64,000 nt of DNA from Streptomyces sp. R302 (GTDB lineage: Bacteria; Actinomycetota; Actinomycetes; Streptomycetales; Streptomycetaceae). Below the pieces are notes generated by a model. The model was not told the origin of the DNA. It worked only from the letters and a program-made list of their open reading frames with translations, and did no database searches. The position numbers and the translations under genes were made by a program. This document shows positions 1 through 9,391 of this stretch, piece after piece. The stretch is taken from the NCBI RefSeq assembly GCF_012927245.1, contig NZ_JABBGE010000005.1:496001-560000 (forward strand), in the 5' to 3' direction. The stretch's first letter is position 1. Each line of letters starts with the position of its first letter.

Positions 1-56
1 CTCGGCCTGCTTCAGGTTGACCGCGAATCCGCGCAGACCAGCGGCCTTGTGGACGT

Positions 57-2378
57 TCAGGTATCCGCTGGTGTCCGGGGGCCGATGGCCGCGGCGATCT
101 GGATGCGGGAGGTGACGCCCAACTTGGTGAGGATGTGCTCGACGTGGGTGTCGGCGGTGCGTTTGGAGATGTAAAGGCGTTCGGCGATCTGACGGTTGGT
201 GAGTCCTTCGACGATCAGGCCGGCGACTTCACGTTCGCGTGGGGTGAGAGGGCCCAGGGGGCTGCCCTCGTCCGCCGCCGAGGACGGGCAGGACCCACTG
301 GCGTGATCGTTCCCGCAGGCGAACTCAACGAGCTTCGCCACCGCCAGGCGGCCCCCGTGCGAGTACGCCTGGGTGAAGCGCTCGGCGCCCAGACCGAGCA
401 TCAGGGTGCTCTCGGTCTCCGTGTGCAGTCTCTGCAGCGCCCGTACCCCCCAGAGAGCGGTGCCGACCTGGCGCCATAGTGCCGCGGCGCCCCCGAGCAG
501 AGTGGCAGCGTGCTCGTGTTCCTGTTCGCCGCAGGCGACCCAGGAAAGGAACTCCACCGTGGCGGCCAGGCTCATGGTCTCGCCCTGGGCAAGGGCGGAG
601 GGCAGCACTCTGCGCCCCAGCTCGCGGCTCTCAGCTGGTTTGCCGTCTGCCCACAGTGCCAGTACCCGCGCGATCGTCAAGTAGTTGCGGGCCCACCGCT
701 CATGGGGCAGGTGCGCCAGGTCCCGCATGCACGTCTCCACTTCCCGCAGCGCCGTCGACGGGTCGCCGTGGGCGGCGTGGAACACCGTGGTGTTGATGTA
801 GCTGGCCGCCAGCGGGAACTGATCACCTGATTCTCTCAGGAGCCGACGGGACTTCTCGTACGACGCCAGAGTGCTCGCGATGTCCCGACTCCACATGAGC
901 ATTTCGTAGGTCTCGACGTACAGGGCACGGGCGCGCAGGAAGTCGTCGTCCAGGGACTCGGCCACGGCCCGGCAGCGCCGCACCATCTCTCCTGCCTCCC
1001 GGTCGGCCTGGAGCAGTCCGTAGTAGGAGCCGTAAAACAGGGCGATGCCCTGCTCGAGTGTCGGCTCCGGCGCGGCCGCCAGGGCTTTGTCGATCCAGCG
1101 CCGCGCCTCGGTCAGCCGGCTCTTGCCCAGCCAAAGCCCCCACAGGCCGTTCACCAGCCGGAGCGCGGCCTCACCTCCGGGGTGGGCGATGGCGAAATCC
1201 ATGGCGACCCGAAAGTTGTCGAAGTCGGCGGCGAGCCGATCCCCCCACGCGACCTGCTGGTCACCCATCCACTCCTCGCCCGCCTGCCGGGCGATTCGCA
1301 GGAAGAACTCCTGATGGCGGTGTGCGTACTCCTTGGTGCGGCCGCTGTGTTCCAACTGCTCGGCGCCGTACTCGCGGATCGTGTCGAGCATGCGGTAGCG
1401 GTACTCGGTGGCGACGCCGTCCGCGCGCTGCACCACCGATTTGTCCACCAGGGCGCCCAGCAGATCCAGCACGTCCAATCCCGCCAGCTCGTTGCCGGCA
1501 CCGACTTCCTCGGCAGCCGCGAGGGTGAAGCCGCCGGCGAACACCGAGAGCCGTGCCCACAGTTCCCGCTCCGGTGCCGAGCACAGGTCATGGCTCCACT
1601 CGATCGTGGTCCGCAAGGTGTGGTGACGGGCCTGAGCCGTGCGCACTCCGGCCAGGATCCTGAACCGGTCGTCGAGGCGGCCGAGGATCTGCTCCAGCGG
1701 CATGGTCCTCAATCGCACGGCTGCCAGTTCGATGGCCAGCGGGATGCCGTCGAGGCGGCGGCACAGCGCGATCGCCTCGGAGCGGTTGTCGGCGTTCAGT
1801 TCGAACGACGGCAGGGCCGCCTTCGCCCGAGCGGCGAACAGTGCCAGAGCGTCATTGCTGTGTTCGTCGGCGTCCGCTTCCGGGCTGGGCATCGGCGGGA
1901 TCGGCAGGACGCATTCGCCGGGCAGGGCCACGGGCTGCCTGCTGGTCAGCAGGAACGCGAGCCCCGGGGTATGGCTGAGGAGGATGTCGACGAACACGGC
2001 CATCGCGTCCACCAGATGCTCGCAGGTGTCGAGCACCAGCAGTGCTTGCTTGTCCGCGAAATGGTCGATCAGCTGGTCCATCGACTCCTTCGACGCGATC
2101 TCGGGCAGGCCGACGGCGGTAGCCACCGTATGAGGCAGGAACTCGGGGTCACGAAGACCGCTCAACTCGGCGATGCTCACACCATCCGGAAAGTCGACCG
2201 CCATCTGGTGAGCGGCCCGTACCGCGACCCTGCTCTTGCCGACCCCACCGAGACCTGTGAGCGTGACCACACGCGCCTGCGTCAGCGCCGTACGGACGGC
2301 CTCCAACTCGGCCGCCCGGCCGATGAACCCGGTGCTCTCGTTCCGCGCACCCGGCCGGGCCCATGTCCACTGAGTCAC
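57..2378 (-). CDS. LuxR-family regulator with N-terminal NB-ARC-like ATPase
   Basis: Predicted 773-residue cytoplasmic transcription regulator. Residues 42-49 form a Walker A loop (GLGGVGKS), followed by a Walker B-like ALLVLDTCEHL. The middle is a helical TPR-like region. The last ~60 residues are a LuxR helix-turn-helix beginning LTPREREVAGLIVEGLTN. In this family ATP binding is thought to gate DNA binding. I chose GTG at 2378 because it is preceded by AGGGAGGA six bases upstream and Thr-Gln-Trp-Thr-Trp starts the conserved part; the longer frame up to 2780 has no coding character. It is divergent from an AMP-ligase remnant, so it may once have controlled the metabolite genes nearby. Its target is unknown. 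Confidence 0.85.
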   Translation of the reverse strand: MTQWTWARPGARNESTGFIGRAAELEAVRTALTQARVVTLTGLGGVGKSRVAVRAAHQMAVDFPDGVSIAELSGLRDPEFLPHTVATAVGLPEIASKESMDQLIDHFADKQALLVLDTCEHLVDAMAVFVDILLSHTPGLAFLLTSRQPVALPGECVLPIPPMPSPEADADEHSNDALALFAARAKAALPSFELNADNRSEAIALCRRLDGIPLAIELAAVRLRTMPLEQILGRLDDRFRILAGVRTAQARHHTLRTTIEWSHDLCSAPERELWARLSVFAGGFTLAAAEEVGAGNELAGLDVLDLLGALVDKSVVQRADGVATEYRYRMLDTIREYGAEQLEHSGRTKEYAHRHQEFFLRIARQAGEEWMGDQQVAWGDRLAADFDNFRVAMDFAIAHPGGEAALRLVNGLWGLWLGKSRLTEARRWIDKALAAAPEPTLEQGIALFYGSYYGLLQADREAGEMVRRCRAVAESLDDDFLRARALYVETYEMLMWSRDIASTLASYEKSRRLLRESGDQFPLAASYINTTVFHAAHGDPSTALREVETCMRDLAHLPHERWARNYLTIARVLALWADGKPAESRELGRRVLPSALAQGETMSLAATVEFLSWVACGEQEHEHAATLLGGAAALWRQVGTALWGVRALQRLHTETESTLMLGLGAERFTQAYSHGGRLAVAKLVEFACGNDHASGSCPSSAADEGSPLGPLTPREREVAGLIVEGLTNRQIAERLYISKRTADTHVEHILTKLGVTSRIQIAAAIGPRTPADT

Positions 2379-2763
2379 AGCATCCTCCCTCTGCGTCACC
2401 GTGACGCTCTCATGTCCCCGGCTGACGACGTACCCGAGTTCGTATCCGGGGATCGCGTCCGGCCGAACCGGGACGGAGGCCACAGCCGTCGACAGCCGCT
2501 GTCGGCATGAGAGTTCAACGAGGACCTCCGCAGCAGGCAACGTATACGTGCACGGAGACGGAGCCCGCCAGGTACGCATACGGGCACGTACGTGACGCCA
2601 GCTGTACGTATCCGCTCCGCCAGGGATACGGATCTTGGACGCCACTGGCACGGGAGACCCCTGTACACGGGGCAGAGTCGTTCTTGCACCGAACGAAGAG
2701 GGCGGGCGTAACCCGCTGTCGAGCAGGAACCTCGTAAGCCCCCCGGCATGGAAGCGGATCCAC
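2379..2763. other. Intergenic region between divergent LuxR gene and ligase remnant
   Basis: No convincing gene. Repeated TACG and ACGTACG words occur between about 2540 and 2610, which could be regulator-binding sites for the divergent genes, but I cannot define an operator. Promoters for both flanking genes should lie here. Confidence 0.4.
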
Positions 2764-3507
2764 GTGAGCAACCTCGCCACCGCCCTGGTGGAAACAGCCC
2801 GGCGATACCCGCAGCACCTGGCAGCGCAAGGGGAGGACAGATCCCTGACCTATGCCGAACTGGATGAGCTCAGCGCCCGTGCCGCCGGCGGACTACGCGC
2901 CCATGGAGTGCTCCCCGGTGACCGGGTGGGGCTGCTACTTCCCTACTCCCCGGCTTTCACAGTGCTCTCCTTCGGTGTGCTGCGCACCGGGGCGATCGTC
3001 GTGCCGTTGTACCCCACGGCCCGGTCGCTCGCTGTACCACCCGGCCATGACGCCTTCGGCACACGGCTTGTCTTCACCGTGCCCGACCCGACAGCGGACC
3101 GGGAAGCGGGGCGGAGCGAAACGACGCTCCTTCCGGTCGGATCCGACTTCCTCGACCAGATGGCGTTCTGGCCCCAGCACACGTGGGTGGCCGACCGTGG
3201 TGATCGCGACCCGGCAGCCGTGGTCCGGATCGACGACACCCTGGGCTCTGCCCGGATCATCATGCTCAGCCACCGCGCGCTACGTGAAGCCGTCCTGACC
3301 ATCAGGACGCTGGTCGGCGGAACGGTCGTGGACACTGATCGCGTGTCCGCGTCGTTTCCCTCCGCCAGACCGGCCTACGGCCTCGCAGCGCTGATGCACA
3401 GCGGAGCATGTCTGTCCGCCCGAGGAAGGCGCGCCGCAGTGGCACCCGGCCACCGCAGGGAGACGGCTGCTGTCAGCCTTGCGGCCGGGCCGGGAGGATG
3501 GCGTTGA
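2764..3507 (+). pseudogene. Truncated AMP-dependent synthetase/ligase remnant
   Basis: The first ~120 residues from GTG 2764 read as the N-terminus of an acyl-adenylating enzyme (fatty-acyl-AMP/CoA ligase type): LTYAELDELSARAAGGL, GDRVGLLLP, then GVLRTGAIVVPLYP. After that the similarity fades. The serine/threonine/glycine-rich ATP-binding A3 loop is missing where it should be (IDDTLGSARIIMLSHRAL keeps only the flanking SHRAL). The frame ends after ~247 codons, against 500-600 in the family, and the last ~40 residues are low-complexity. I read it as a decayed gene. It lies divergently from the LuxR regulator. Confidence 0.7.
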
Positions 3508-3737
3508 TCAGGTGGCGGGAGATCCTGGCCGCGCTCGCGAATGACACTCTGGGCGACGCCGAACGTGAGGCCGTCTTGGCCCGGGCAGCGGTCAGGCTCG
3601 CCGCCGATCGTGGTGAGGCCGGGCATCGGCCCACGATTGAGGAGGTCATGACCCTGGCCCGTGAGGAACTCGCCGTCACCATCGATACCGGACAGGCCCG
3701 GGCCGCCCTCGACACCTGGGAGCACGCCGATGGGTAG
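3498..3737 (+). CDS. Small hypothetical protein
   Basis: A 79-residue acidic helical protein (DAEREAVLARAAVRLA, EEVMTLAREELAV). Start choice is uncertain: GGGAGG directly abuts ATG 3498 and lies six bases before TTG 3504, so the TTG (77 residues) may be the real start. It overlaps the last codons of the ligase remnant by ten bases. I recognise no family and no catalytic motif. Confidence 0.45.
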   Translation: MALIRWREILAALANDTLGDAEREAVLARAAVRLAADRGEAGHRPTIEEVMTLAREELAVTIDTGQARAALDTWEHADG

Positions 3738-4383
3738 CGCAACTTCGCCTGACTGTACCGAACTTGACATGGCCGGGATGGGCGGGGTGCAGGATCGGGC
3801 GGGCCCGACGACCGCGAGCTCGCGAACTCCCGCGGCGGGGGTGTCCAGGCCCTGCCCGACCAGGACGGTGCGGACCGCGGTGGTGGTCTCTTCCCGCAGC
3901 ACGGGCGGGATCGTGGCGGCGGCGGCCGGTCGTCCCTGAGGCCGGACTGCCGCATACCGCGCACGAGGACGAGCCGGTGTCCGAGCCGGTGTCCGAGCGG
4001 GGGCGGCTGGAACGCCCGGTCGGGGCGGAGGAGGACCCCTCGACGTCGACGCACTCGTCCGCGGAGCCTTCCCCTCACCCGGCACCGTGGCCGCGGCTCG
4101 GTGGCTCTTGCCGCGCCGGACTCCCAGGGGCGCCTACCGGACGTCCCGGCCGCCGCAGGGCAGGACGGCACCGCCTCGGGGCCGGCCCGCGCCCGGGTGC
4201 GCCCGGACCGGCGCCCCACTCATTCGGGTGGTGGTGGTGCCGTACGGCCGACCGGTCGGCCGGGTTGCCCCGACACTCGGTTGGCAGTGCCCGCAACGGG
4301 CTTTCGCACCTGAGCTGTCGCGGGGTCGGGCGGCTGCGGGCGTCCGCTCCTGCCGACCGCTCTTCGAACAAAGGAGAACGACG
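3738..4383. other. Intergenic region, possible minus-strand gene relic
   Basis: No intact gene. The minus strand between about 3770 and 3900 has coding-like composition (a segment reading EETTTAVRTVLVGQGLDT) but no start, domain or clear end, so it may be a relic. The 3' edge carries AAAGGAG, the ribosome site of the next gene. Confidence 0.35.
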
Positions 4384-4884
4384 ATGACCGAAGCAATGGC
4401 GTACGCGGGACCCGGGACGGGCATGTGGCTGTTCCGGCAGGACTGGACGTTCACCACCGTCCCGGACTTCGGCGACATCCGGGTCTACGCCAAGGCCCTG
4501 CTGGTTGCGGCCAAGGGCGACGGCGTCCTCGCCCAGGAGGAGCGGGACTGGGTCCTGGGGTACATCGCCGTTCTCGCCGGAGGGAACCAGGACCTGCTGC
4601 GGGAACTCGCCGAGTACCCGGCCGACGAGGACGTGGTCGCCCTGTTGGAGAGCTCGCAGGTGCTCACCCGGGTCGCTCGCGTGCCGCTGGTCTTCGACGC
4701 GCTGCGGGCCTGTGACGCGGACGGCGTCATCGCCCCCGGCGAACTGGAGCAGATCAAGCGGCTGGCCGCCGCGCTGGGCATCGCCGAGGAGACCGTGGAC
4801 CGCCTTCTGGAGGTCCACCGGCGGGAGAAGGAGGCCCACGCGGCCAGGATCGCTGCGATCTTCCCTGAGGGCACCCCGTTCTAG
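4384..4884 (+). CDS. TerB-like (tellurite resistance TerB fold) protein
   Basis: A 166-residue acidic helical protein. Residues ~30-150 show the paired pattern of TerB-like domains: KALLVAAKGDGVLAQEERDWV near the front and ALRACDADGVIAPGELEQIK further on, each with an acidic DGxxxxxE loop that could bind metal. In TerB families this fold is associated with stress responses and membrane-linked or phage-defence functions. AAAGGAG eight bases before ATG 4384 supports the start. No other ter gene is visible nearby, so a role in tellurite resistance is not supported. Confidence 0.7.
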   Translation: MTEAMAYAGPGTGMWLFRQDWTFTTVPDFGDIRVYAKALLVAAKGDGVLAQEERDWVLGYIAVLAGGNQDLLRELAEYPADEDVVALLESSQVLTRVARVPLVFDALRACDADGVIAPGELEQIKRLAAALGIAEETVDRLLEVHRREKEAHAARIAAIFPEGTPF

Positions 4885-5335
4885 GACGCGTTCGGGCGTG
4901 ACCGCTCTGCGGGGCCCGCCCTCGTGCCCGGACGCAGGGGCAGCGGATTCCGACACGTGCAGAAACGTTCACTTGTCGCCGGCTCGCCACCTCCGGCCCG
5001 TGCATCCGAAGCGGTACCTCCCAGGCGCCGGAGTAGAAACGATTCTCTGAGCGCAGGCCGACGACGCACCGTCGCGCGGGCAATCCGTCCGCCGGCGGTG
5101 CGGTGGGCACGAGGCCGCAGCCGGTCCCGGCCCGGTGCGGGGCGGTGGGCAGAACCCGCCCGGTGGAGGCCGGACGCCACGGCACGCTTCCCCCACGCCC
5201 CGATGGCCCGTACCGGCCTGAACGCCCCGGCGGGCCCGTACCGGCCCGGCATCCGCCAGCCGAAGCCCGGATCTGTCCGGCGCCCGGGCAAGCGCACCGG
5301 GCAAGTCGACGCCGTCGCCGGTGTGCGACGGGCCG
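4885..5335. other. Convergent intergenic region
   Basis: Lies between the 3' ends of the TerB-like gene and the PhzS-like gene. GC-rich, no coding sequence I can support, and no clear U-tailed terminator. Confidence 0.4.
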
Positions 5336-6586
5336 TCAGCGGGCGTCGGGGCGCGGGACGTTCCAGGAGGGGTGGTCGTTGACGTCGGCGACGGTGGCCC
5401 GGGACGTCTCCTTGTAGCGCCGGGAGAGGGCGGCGGCGCGTTCGACGGGGAGCGGGCCGCCGTGCTCGGCCGCGCGGGCGATGATCTCCTCCGGCCCGAG
5501 GGCGCGGTTGGCCAGGACCAGCGCGTTCAGGACCGGCCGGCGCAGTTCGTCGTAGTACCGCAGCGCGGTTTCGGGGTCGGCCTCCCGGGCCAGGCACCAG
5601 GCCAGCACCCGGGCGTCGACCACGGACTGGGAGCCGCCGTTCATGCCCATCGGGAGTATCGGATGGGCCGCGTCACCGAGCAGGGTGACGCGTCCGGCGC
5701 TCCAGAACGGCAGCGGGTCGCGGTCGACCATCGCGTACGCGAAGACGGCGGAGGTGTGCTCGACCAGGGCCGGCAGGTCGATCCACGGCAGGTGCCACTC
5801 GCGCAGGCGGGCCCGGGCCTCGGAGGCCGTGACGGGGCGGACGTCGGCGGGGGTGACGGGGCCGCCGGAGGGCGGTTCGTCGGGCACCTCCAGCACCCAG
5901 TTGAGCAGGTCCACGCCGGGCCCGACGGCCGGGGCGATCGGGTAGGCGACGAACTTCGCGCCGGGCGTGCCGCCCGCCACCACCAGGGAGCGGCCGTCGA
6001 GCAGCCTCGGATGGGGCGCGATGCCGCGCCACATCAGGACGCCGTGCCGGCGCGCGGCGCCCTCGTGCGGATGGAGCCGGGCCCGGACCGCGGAGTCGAC
6101 GCCGTCGGCGCCGATCAGGACCTCGGCGTGCTCCACCACCGTCGTCCCGCTCGGCCGGTCGAGGAAATGGGCCCGCACTCCGCCCGGCACCGTCTCGAAG
6201 TGCCGCAGCCGTCGCCCGGTGCGCACCGCGTCCGGCCCCAGCCGCTCCCGCACGGCCGCCAGCAGCAGGGCGTGCAGGCGGCCGCGGTGCACGGAGTGCT
6301 GCGGCCAGCGGTAGCCGGCCGCGGTGCCCACCGGTTCGTCCCACACCGGAGTCCCGCCCCGGTCGTAGTAGCGCAGCCGCCGCGGCTCAAGGCCGATCGA
6401 GGCCAGCCCGTCGGCCAGGCCCAATTCGGCGAGCTCCCGGACGGCGTGCGGCAGCAGGTTGATGCCCACGCCCACGGCCTCGATCGCCCGCGCCGACTCG
6501 CTGACCCACGGGCGGAACCCCGCCGCGTGCAGGCTCAGTGCACAGCTCAGCCCCGCGATCCCGCCCCCGACGATCCCGACCCGCAC
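5336..6586 (-). CDS. PhzS-like FAD-dependent aromatic monooxygenase
   Basis: A 416-residue flavoprotein of the group A aromatic hydroxylase family. It has the N-terminal dinucleotide fold (VGIVGGGIAGLSCAL, residues 3-17), the central LIGADGVDSAVRARL (DG motif) and the C-terminal flavin-binding GDAAHPILPMGMNGG. Stretches such as GVGINLLPHAVRELAELGL, YPIAP and MVDRDPLPFW closely follow PhzS, the phenazine-1-carboxylate monooxygenase of pyocyanin synthesis as I remember it, so hydroxylation of a polycyclic or benzoic aromatic is likely. The true substrate is unknown. GTG 6586 with GGAGG upstream is preferred over the longer frame to 6979. Same strand as the methyltransferase/ligase pair, but separated by the IS remnant. 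Confidence 0.82.
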   Translation of the reverse strand: MRVGIVGGGIAGLSCALSLHAAGFRPWVSESARAIEAVGVGINLLPHAVRELAELGLADGLASIGLEPRRLRYYDRGGTPVWDEPVGTAAGYRWPQHSVHRGRLHALLLAAVRERLGPDAVRTGRRLRHFETVPGGVRAHFLDRPSGTTVVEHAEVLIGADGVDSAVRARLHPHEGAARRHGVLMWRGIAPHPRLLDGRSLVVAGGTPGAKFVAYPIAPAVGPGVDLLNWVLEVPDEPPSGGPVTPADVRPVTASEARARLREWHLPWIDLPALVEHTSAVFAYAMVDRDPLPFWSAGRVTLLGDAAHPILPMGMNGGSQSVVDARVLAWCLAREADPETALRYYDELRRPVLNALVLANRALGPEEIIARAAEHGGPLPVERAAALSRRYKETSRATVADVNDHPSWNVPRPDAR

Positions 6587-7413
6587 CGCGCCCTCCGCCC
6601 TTCCCTCGCAGTCCCCTCGTCGCCGAAGCCCGAAGGGACAGAGGGGAAACGTATTTGCACCGATTCGACCGCGATGTCCGGACGCAGGACCTACCGAACC
6701 TCGCGAGCCACCCGACACCCTGACAGCCGACCGCCCGCCCGCGGCCCGCCCTGCCGCCCTGCGACCCGAACGGGTGAACATCTCCCCGATGCAAGCCGTG
6801 TCGGCGGACCTGCTGCCCCTGCTTCGGCCTGCCCGGTGAACGACCACCGTCCCAGGTGCTGTTCCCGCCCCCGGTGTCACGGCCCGGACGGCCCGCCGTG
6901 CGTCCGGTCGTCGGCGACCGCGTCGGAATGGGCCTCCACCAGGCTGCCCGCGCCGACGGCGAAAGACCTGCCGTGCCACCGCTGAGCCTTTAGGGCAACC
7001 ACCGATCGGGTGGCGGCTGGGTGCTCAGGATGAGGGCAGAGCGAACGAGGCTCCCGAGCGGTTGAGCGAGATGTCTCACGCCCCAGGCAGCCCAGCCAGG
7101 AAGCCTCGCTGGGCGCCGGTCTCACCGCGCCAGGACAGGTGAGCATCCGCGGGCCCGGCACCGCCCCACCTGCTTCTTCTATGCTCCCCAGTCACTCTGT
7201 GTCCCGGTCTCGCCGTCCTTCGTCGCGCTCGCCCAGATTGCCCAGATCGCCCAGGACGGCGGCGGGGCACTGCCCGGGGTGACGGGGGCGGCCCCGGGGG
7301 CTGGGTCTGTTGGACCAGCCCGCCGGTGACCCAGCGGAAGCTCGGCCCGCCCACTCACCACCAGCCCTGGCCGGACCCCATGGGTGGGAGCGCTGTTGAC
7401 GGGCTGCGGCCCA
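6587..7413. other. Upstream region of the monooxygenase, no gene seen
   Basis: About 830 bases without a supportable gene. The part next to 6586 should hold the monooxygenase promoter; an imperfect hairpin built on CCCCTC/GAGGGG lies near 6613-6646. The rest, up to the IS end, shows no family I recognise on either strand and may be decayed DNA. Confidence 0.4.
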
Positions 7414-8044
7414 GAGACTTACTGATCGTTTCAGAATGAGGTTCGGAGGCGGCGGAGGCATATGAGGCTGCGGGCCAGTTCGAGCAGGCCCTGATGGAGA
7501 TCGGCGCGTCGCTCGTAGCGGATGCGGAGTCGTTTGAATTGGTGCAGCCAGGCGAAAGCGTGCTCTACGACCCAGCGCACCTTGCCCAGTCCGGAGCCGT
7601 GGGCGACGCCGCGCCGGGCGATCAGGGGTTTGATGCCGCGCTTCCACAGCAGACGCCGGTACTTGTCGAAGTCGTAGCCCCGGTCGGCATACAGGCGCCG
7701 GGGCTTGCGGCGGGGGCGTCCGCGAAGGCCCCGGATCGGCGGGACGGCGTTCAGCAGCGGCAGGAGCTGGGTGACGTCGTGCCGGTTGCCGCCGGTGAGT
7801 GTGACGGCGAGCGGGGTTCCATGGCGGTCGACGATCAGATGGTGCTTGGAACCGGGACGGGCACGGTCGACGGGCGAGGGGCCGACATGGTCCCCCCTTG
7901 AGCGCCCGGACGTGCGAGCCGTCCACGGCGCAGTCGCCCAGGTCCAGCAGGTCCGCGCGGCGCAGCTCGGCCAGCAGGGCGGCGTGCAGACGCGGCCAGA
8001 CGCCGGCCTCGGTCCAGTCCCGCAGCCTGCGCCAGGGAGGCCGC
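7414..8044 (-). mobile_element. IS5-family insertion sequence remnant, 5' end lost
   Basis: Contains the C-terminal two thirds of a DDE transposase: WRRLRDWTEAGVW, then AVDGSHVRALKGG, PSPVDRARPGSKHH, LTGGNRHDVTQLLPLL, ADRGYDFDKYRRLL and WVVEHAFAWLHQFKRLRIRYE. The frame stops at 7431. GAGACTTACTGATCG from 7414 is probably the right terminal repeat. The left end and N-terminus are missing, and the sequence runs straight into the AMP-ligase gene near 8040. The reading frame also breaks at ALKGG/DHVGP: AAGGGGGGACC appears two bases shorter than the usual AAG-GGG-GGA-GAC reading. The element is therefore dead. Confidence 0.8.
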
Positions 8045-9389
8045 CGAGCAGGCCCTCGACGGTGGAGGCGGAGAACTTCCGGCCGCCCACGTTGATCACC
8101 TCGGCGGCGCGTCCGTGGAAGGCGAAGGTGCCGTCGGGCAGGCGGCTGGCCCGGTCCCCGGTGCGCAGCCAGCCGTCCGGGGTGAAGGCGTCGGCGGTGG
8201 CCTGAGGGTCGTCCAGGTAGCCGCGGAACAGGTGCGGCCCGCAGTACTGCAGTTCGCCGACCCGGCCGACGGGGCAGGCGTAGCCGTCCTCGTCCACCAC
8301 CCGGGCGTTGGAGCCGGGCAGCGGCCGGCCGATGCCGCGTGTGTCGGCCTGCGGCGCGTCGCACAGGCCGGTCGTGGTCCCCGCACCCAGTTCGGACATG
8401 CCCCACTGAACGACGGTCCCCGCCCCGGTCAGACGTCGCACCTCACTCATCAGGGCGGCCGGCACCGCCGCGCCGCCCGTGCGCACCTCGCGCAGCGAAA
8501 GCCGCCCGTCGGCCCCTGGGGCGTCGAGGCGGTGGACGACGTCCCGCAGCTGGGCCGGGACGGCGAACAGCACGTCTGCCCGGGCCCGCTGCGTCAGGTC
8601 GAGGAGCGCTCCGGCGTCCCAGCGCGGCAGCAGTGCCTGCCGACTGCCGGTGAGGACGGCCCGGTGGACCGAGAGCAGCCCGAACAGGTGGGTGAAGGGG
8701 CTGGCACTGACGATGACGTCGCCGACGCTCGCAGCCGCGTCCTCCACCACCGCCAGGGCGTTCGACAGCAGGGTGTCGTGGCTGTGCAGGCACAGCTTCG
8801 GCCGATCGGAGACGGTCCCCGAGGACGGCAGAACCACGAACGGCAGCTCCGCATCCAAGGGGGCGCCCACCGGCCGGGCCCCGTGGTACCGGGCCAGCAG
8901 CGCTTCCAGCGAGCCGCAGCGCGCATCCCGCCCTGCCCCACCCGAGCCCGCAACGGTCAAGACCCACTCCAGCGGCGCCGGTTCCGACCCGGGCACTGGT
9001 GCGTGCTCGGCCGCCACGATCAGGCCGCGGGCTCTTGCCCGGGACGACAACGCGGCCACCTCCGCCCGACTCGAGGCCATGTGCAGCGGCAGCAGGACCG
9101 CGCCGAGCTGCGCCACGGCCACATGGGCGACCAGGAACTCCCAGGAGTTCGGCAGCCGCACGGCCACCACATCGCCGACGCCGATGCCCAGGTGCTGCAG
9201 TCCACGGGCCAGGGCGGCGGCCTCGGCACCCCACCGGGACCAGGACAGCGCCCGTGAGCCTCCGACGACGGCCGGGGCGTCCCCGAACGCCTCGACCGCC
9301 GCGGCGAACACCTCGCCGAAAGACCGGGAATCCCTGCGCCGCACCGGGGACGGGGCGGGGGCCAGATAGTCGTCGGTCGAGATCGCCAT
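8045..9389 (-). pseudogene. Aryl-AMP/CoA ligase truncated by IS remnant
   Basis: From ATG 9389 about 448 codons of an adenylate-forming ligase are intact. Visible motifs: the A3 loop VVLPSSGTVSDRPKLCLHSH, the substrate-site WGMSELGAGTTTG, WLRTGDRASRLPDG and the hinge FHGRAAEVINVGGRKFSAS. The frame then enters the IS remnant, so the ~90-residue mobile C-terminal lid with the catalytic lysine is gone. Overall it resembles benzoate/dihydroxybenzoate-type ligases. It starts two bases after the methyltransferase stop, so the two were one transcription unit. Loss of the lid should abolish the adenylation half-reaction. Confidence 0.78.
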
Positions 9390-9391
9390 GC

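Noticed and set aside
4384..4884. Tellurite resistance operon
   Set aside because: Only one TerB-like gene is present, with no TerD, TerC or TerZ partner nearby.
5321..6985. Plus-strand 554-codon frame opposite the monooxygenase
   Set aside because: Shadow frame; the minus strand carries clear flavoprotein motifs.
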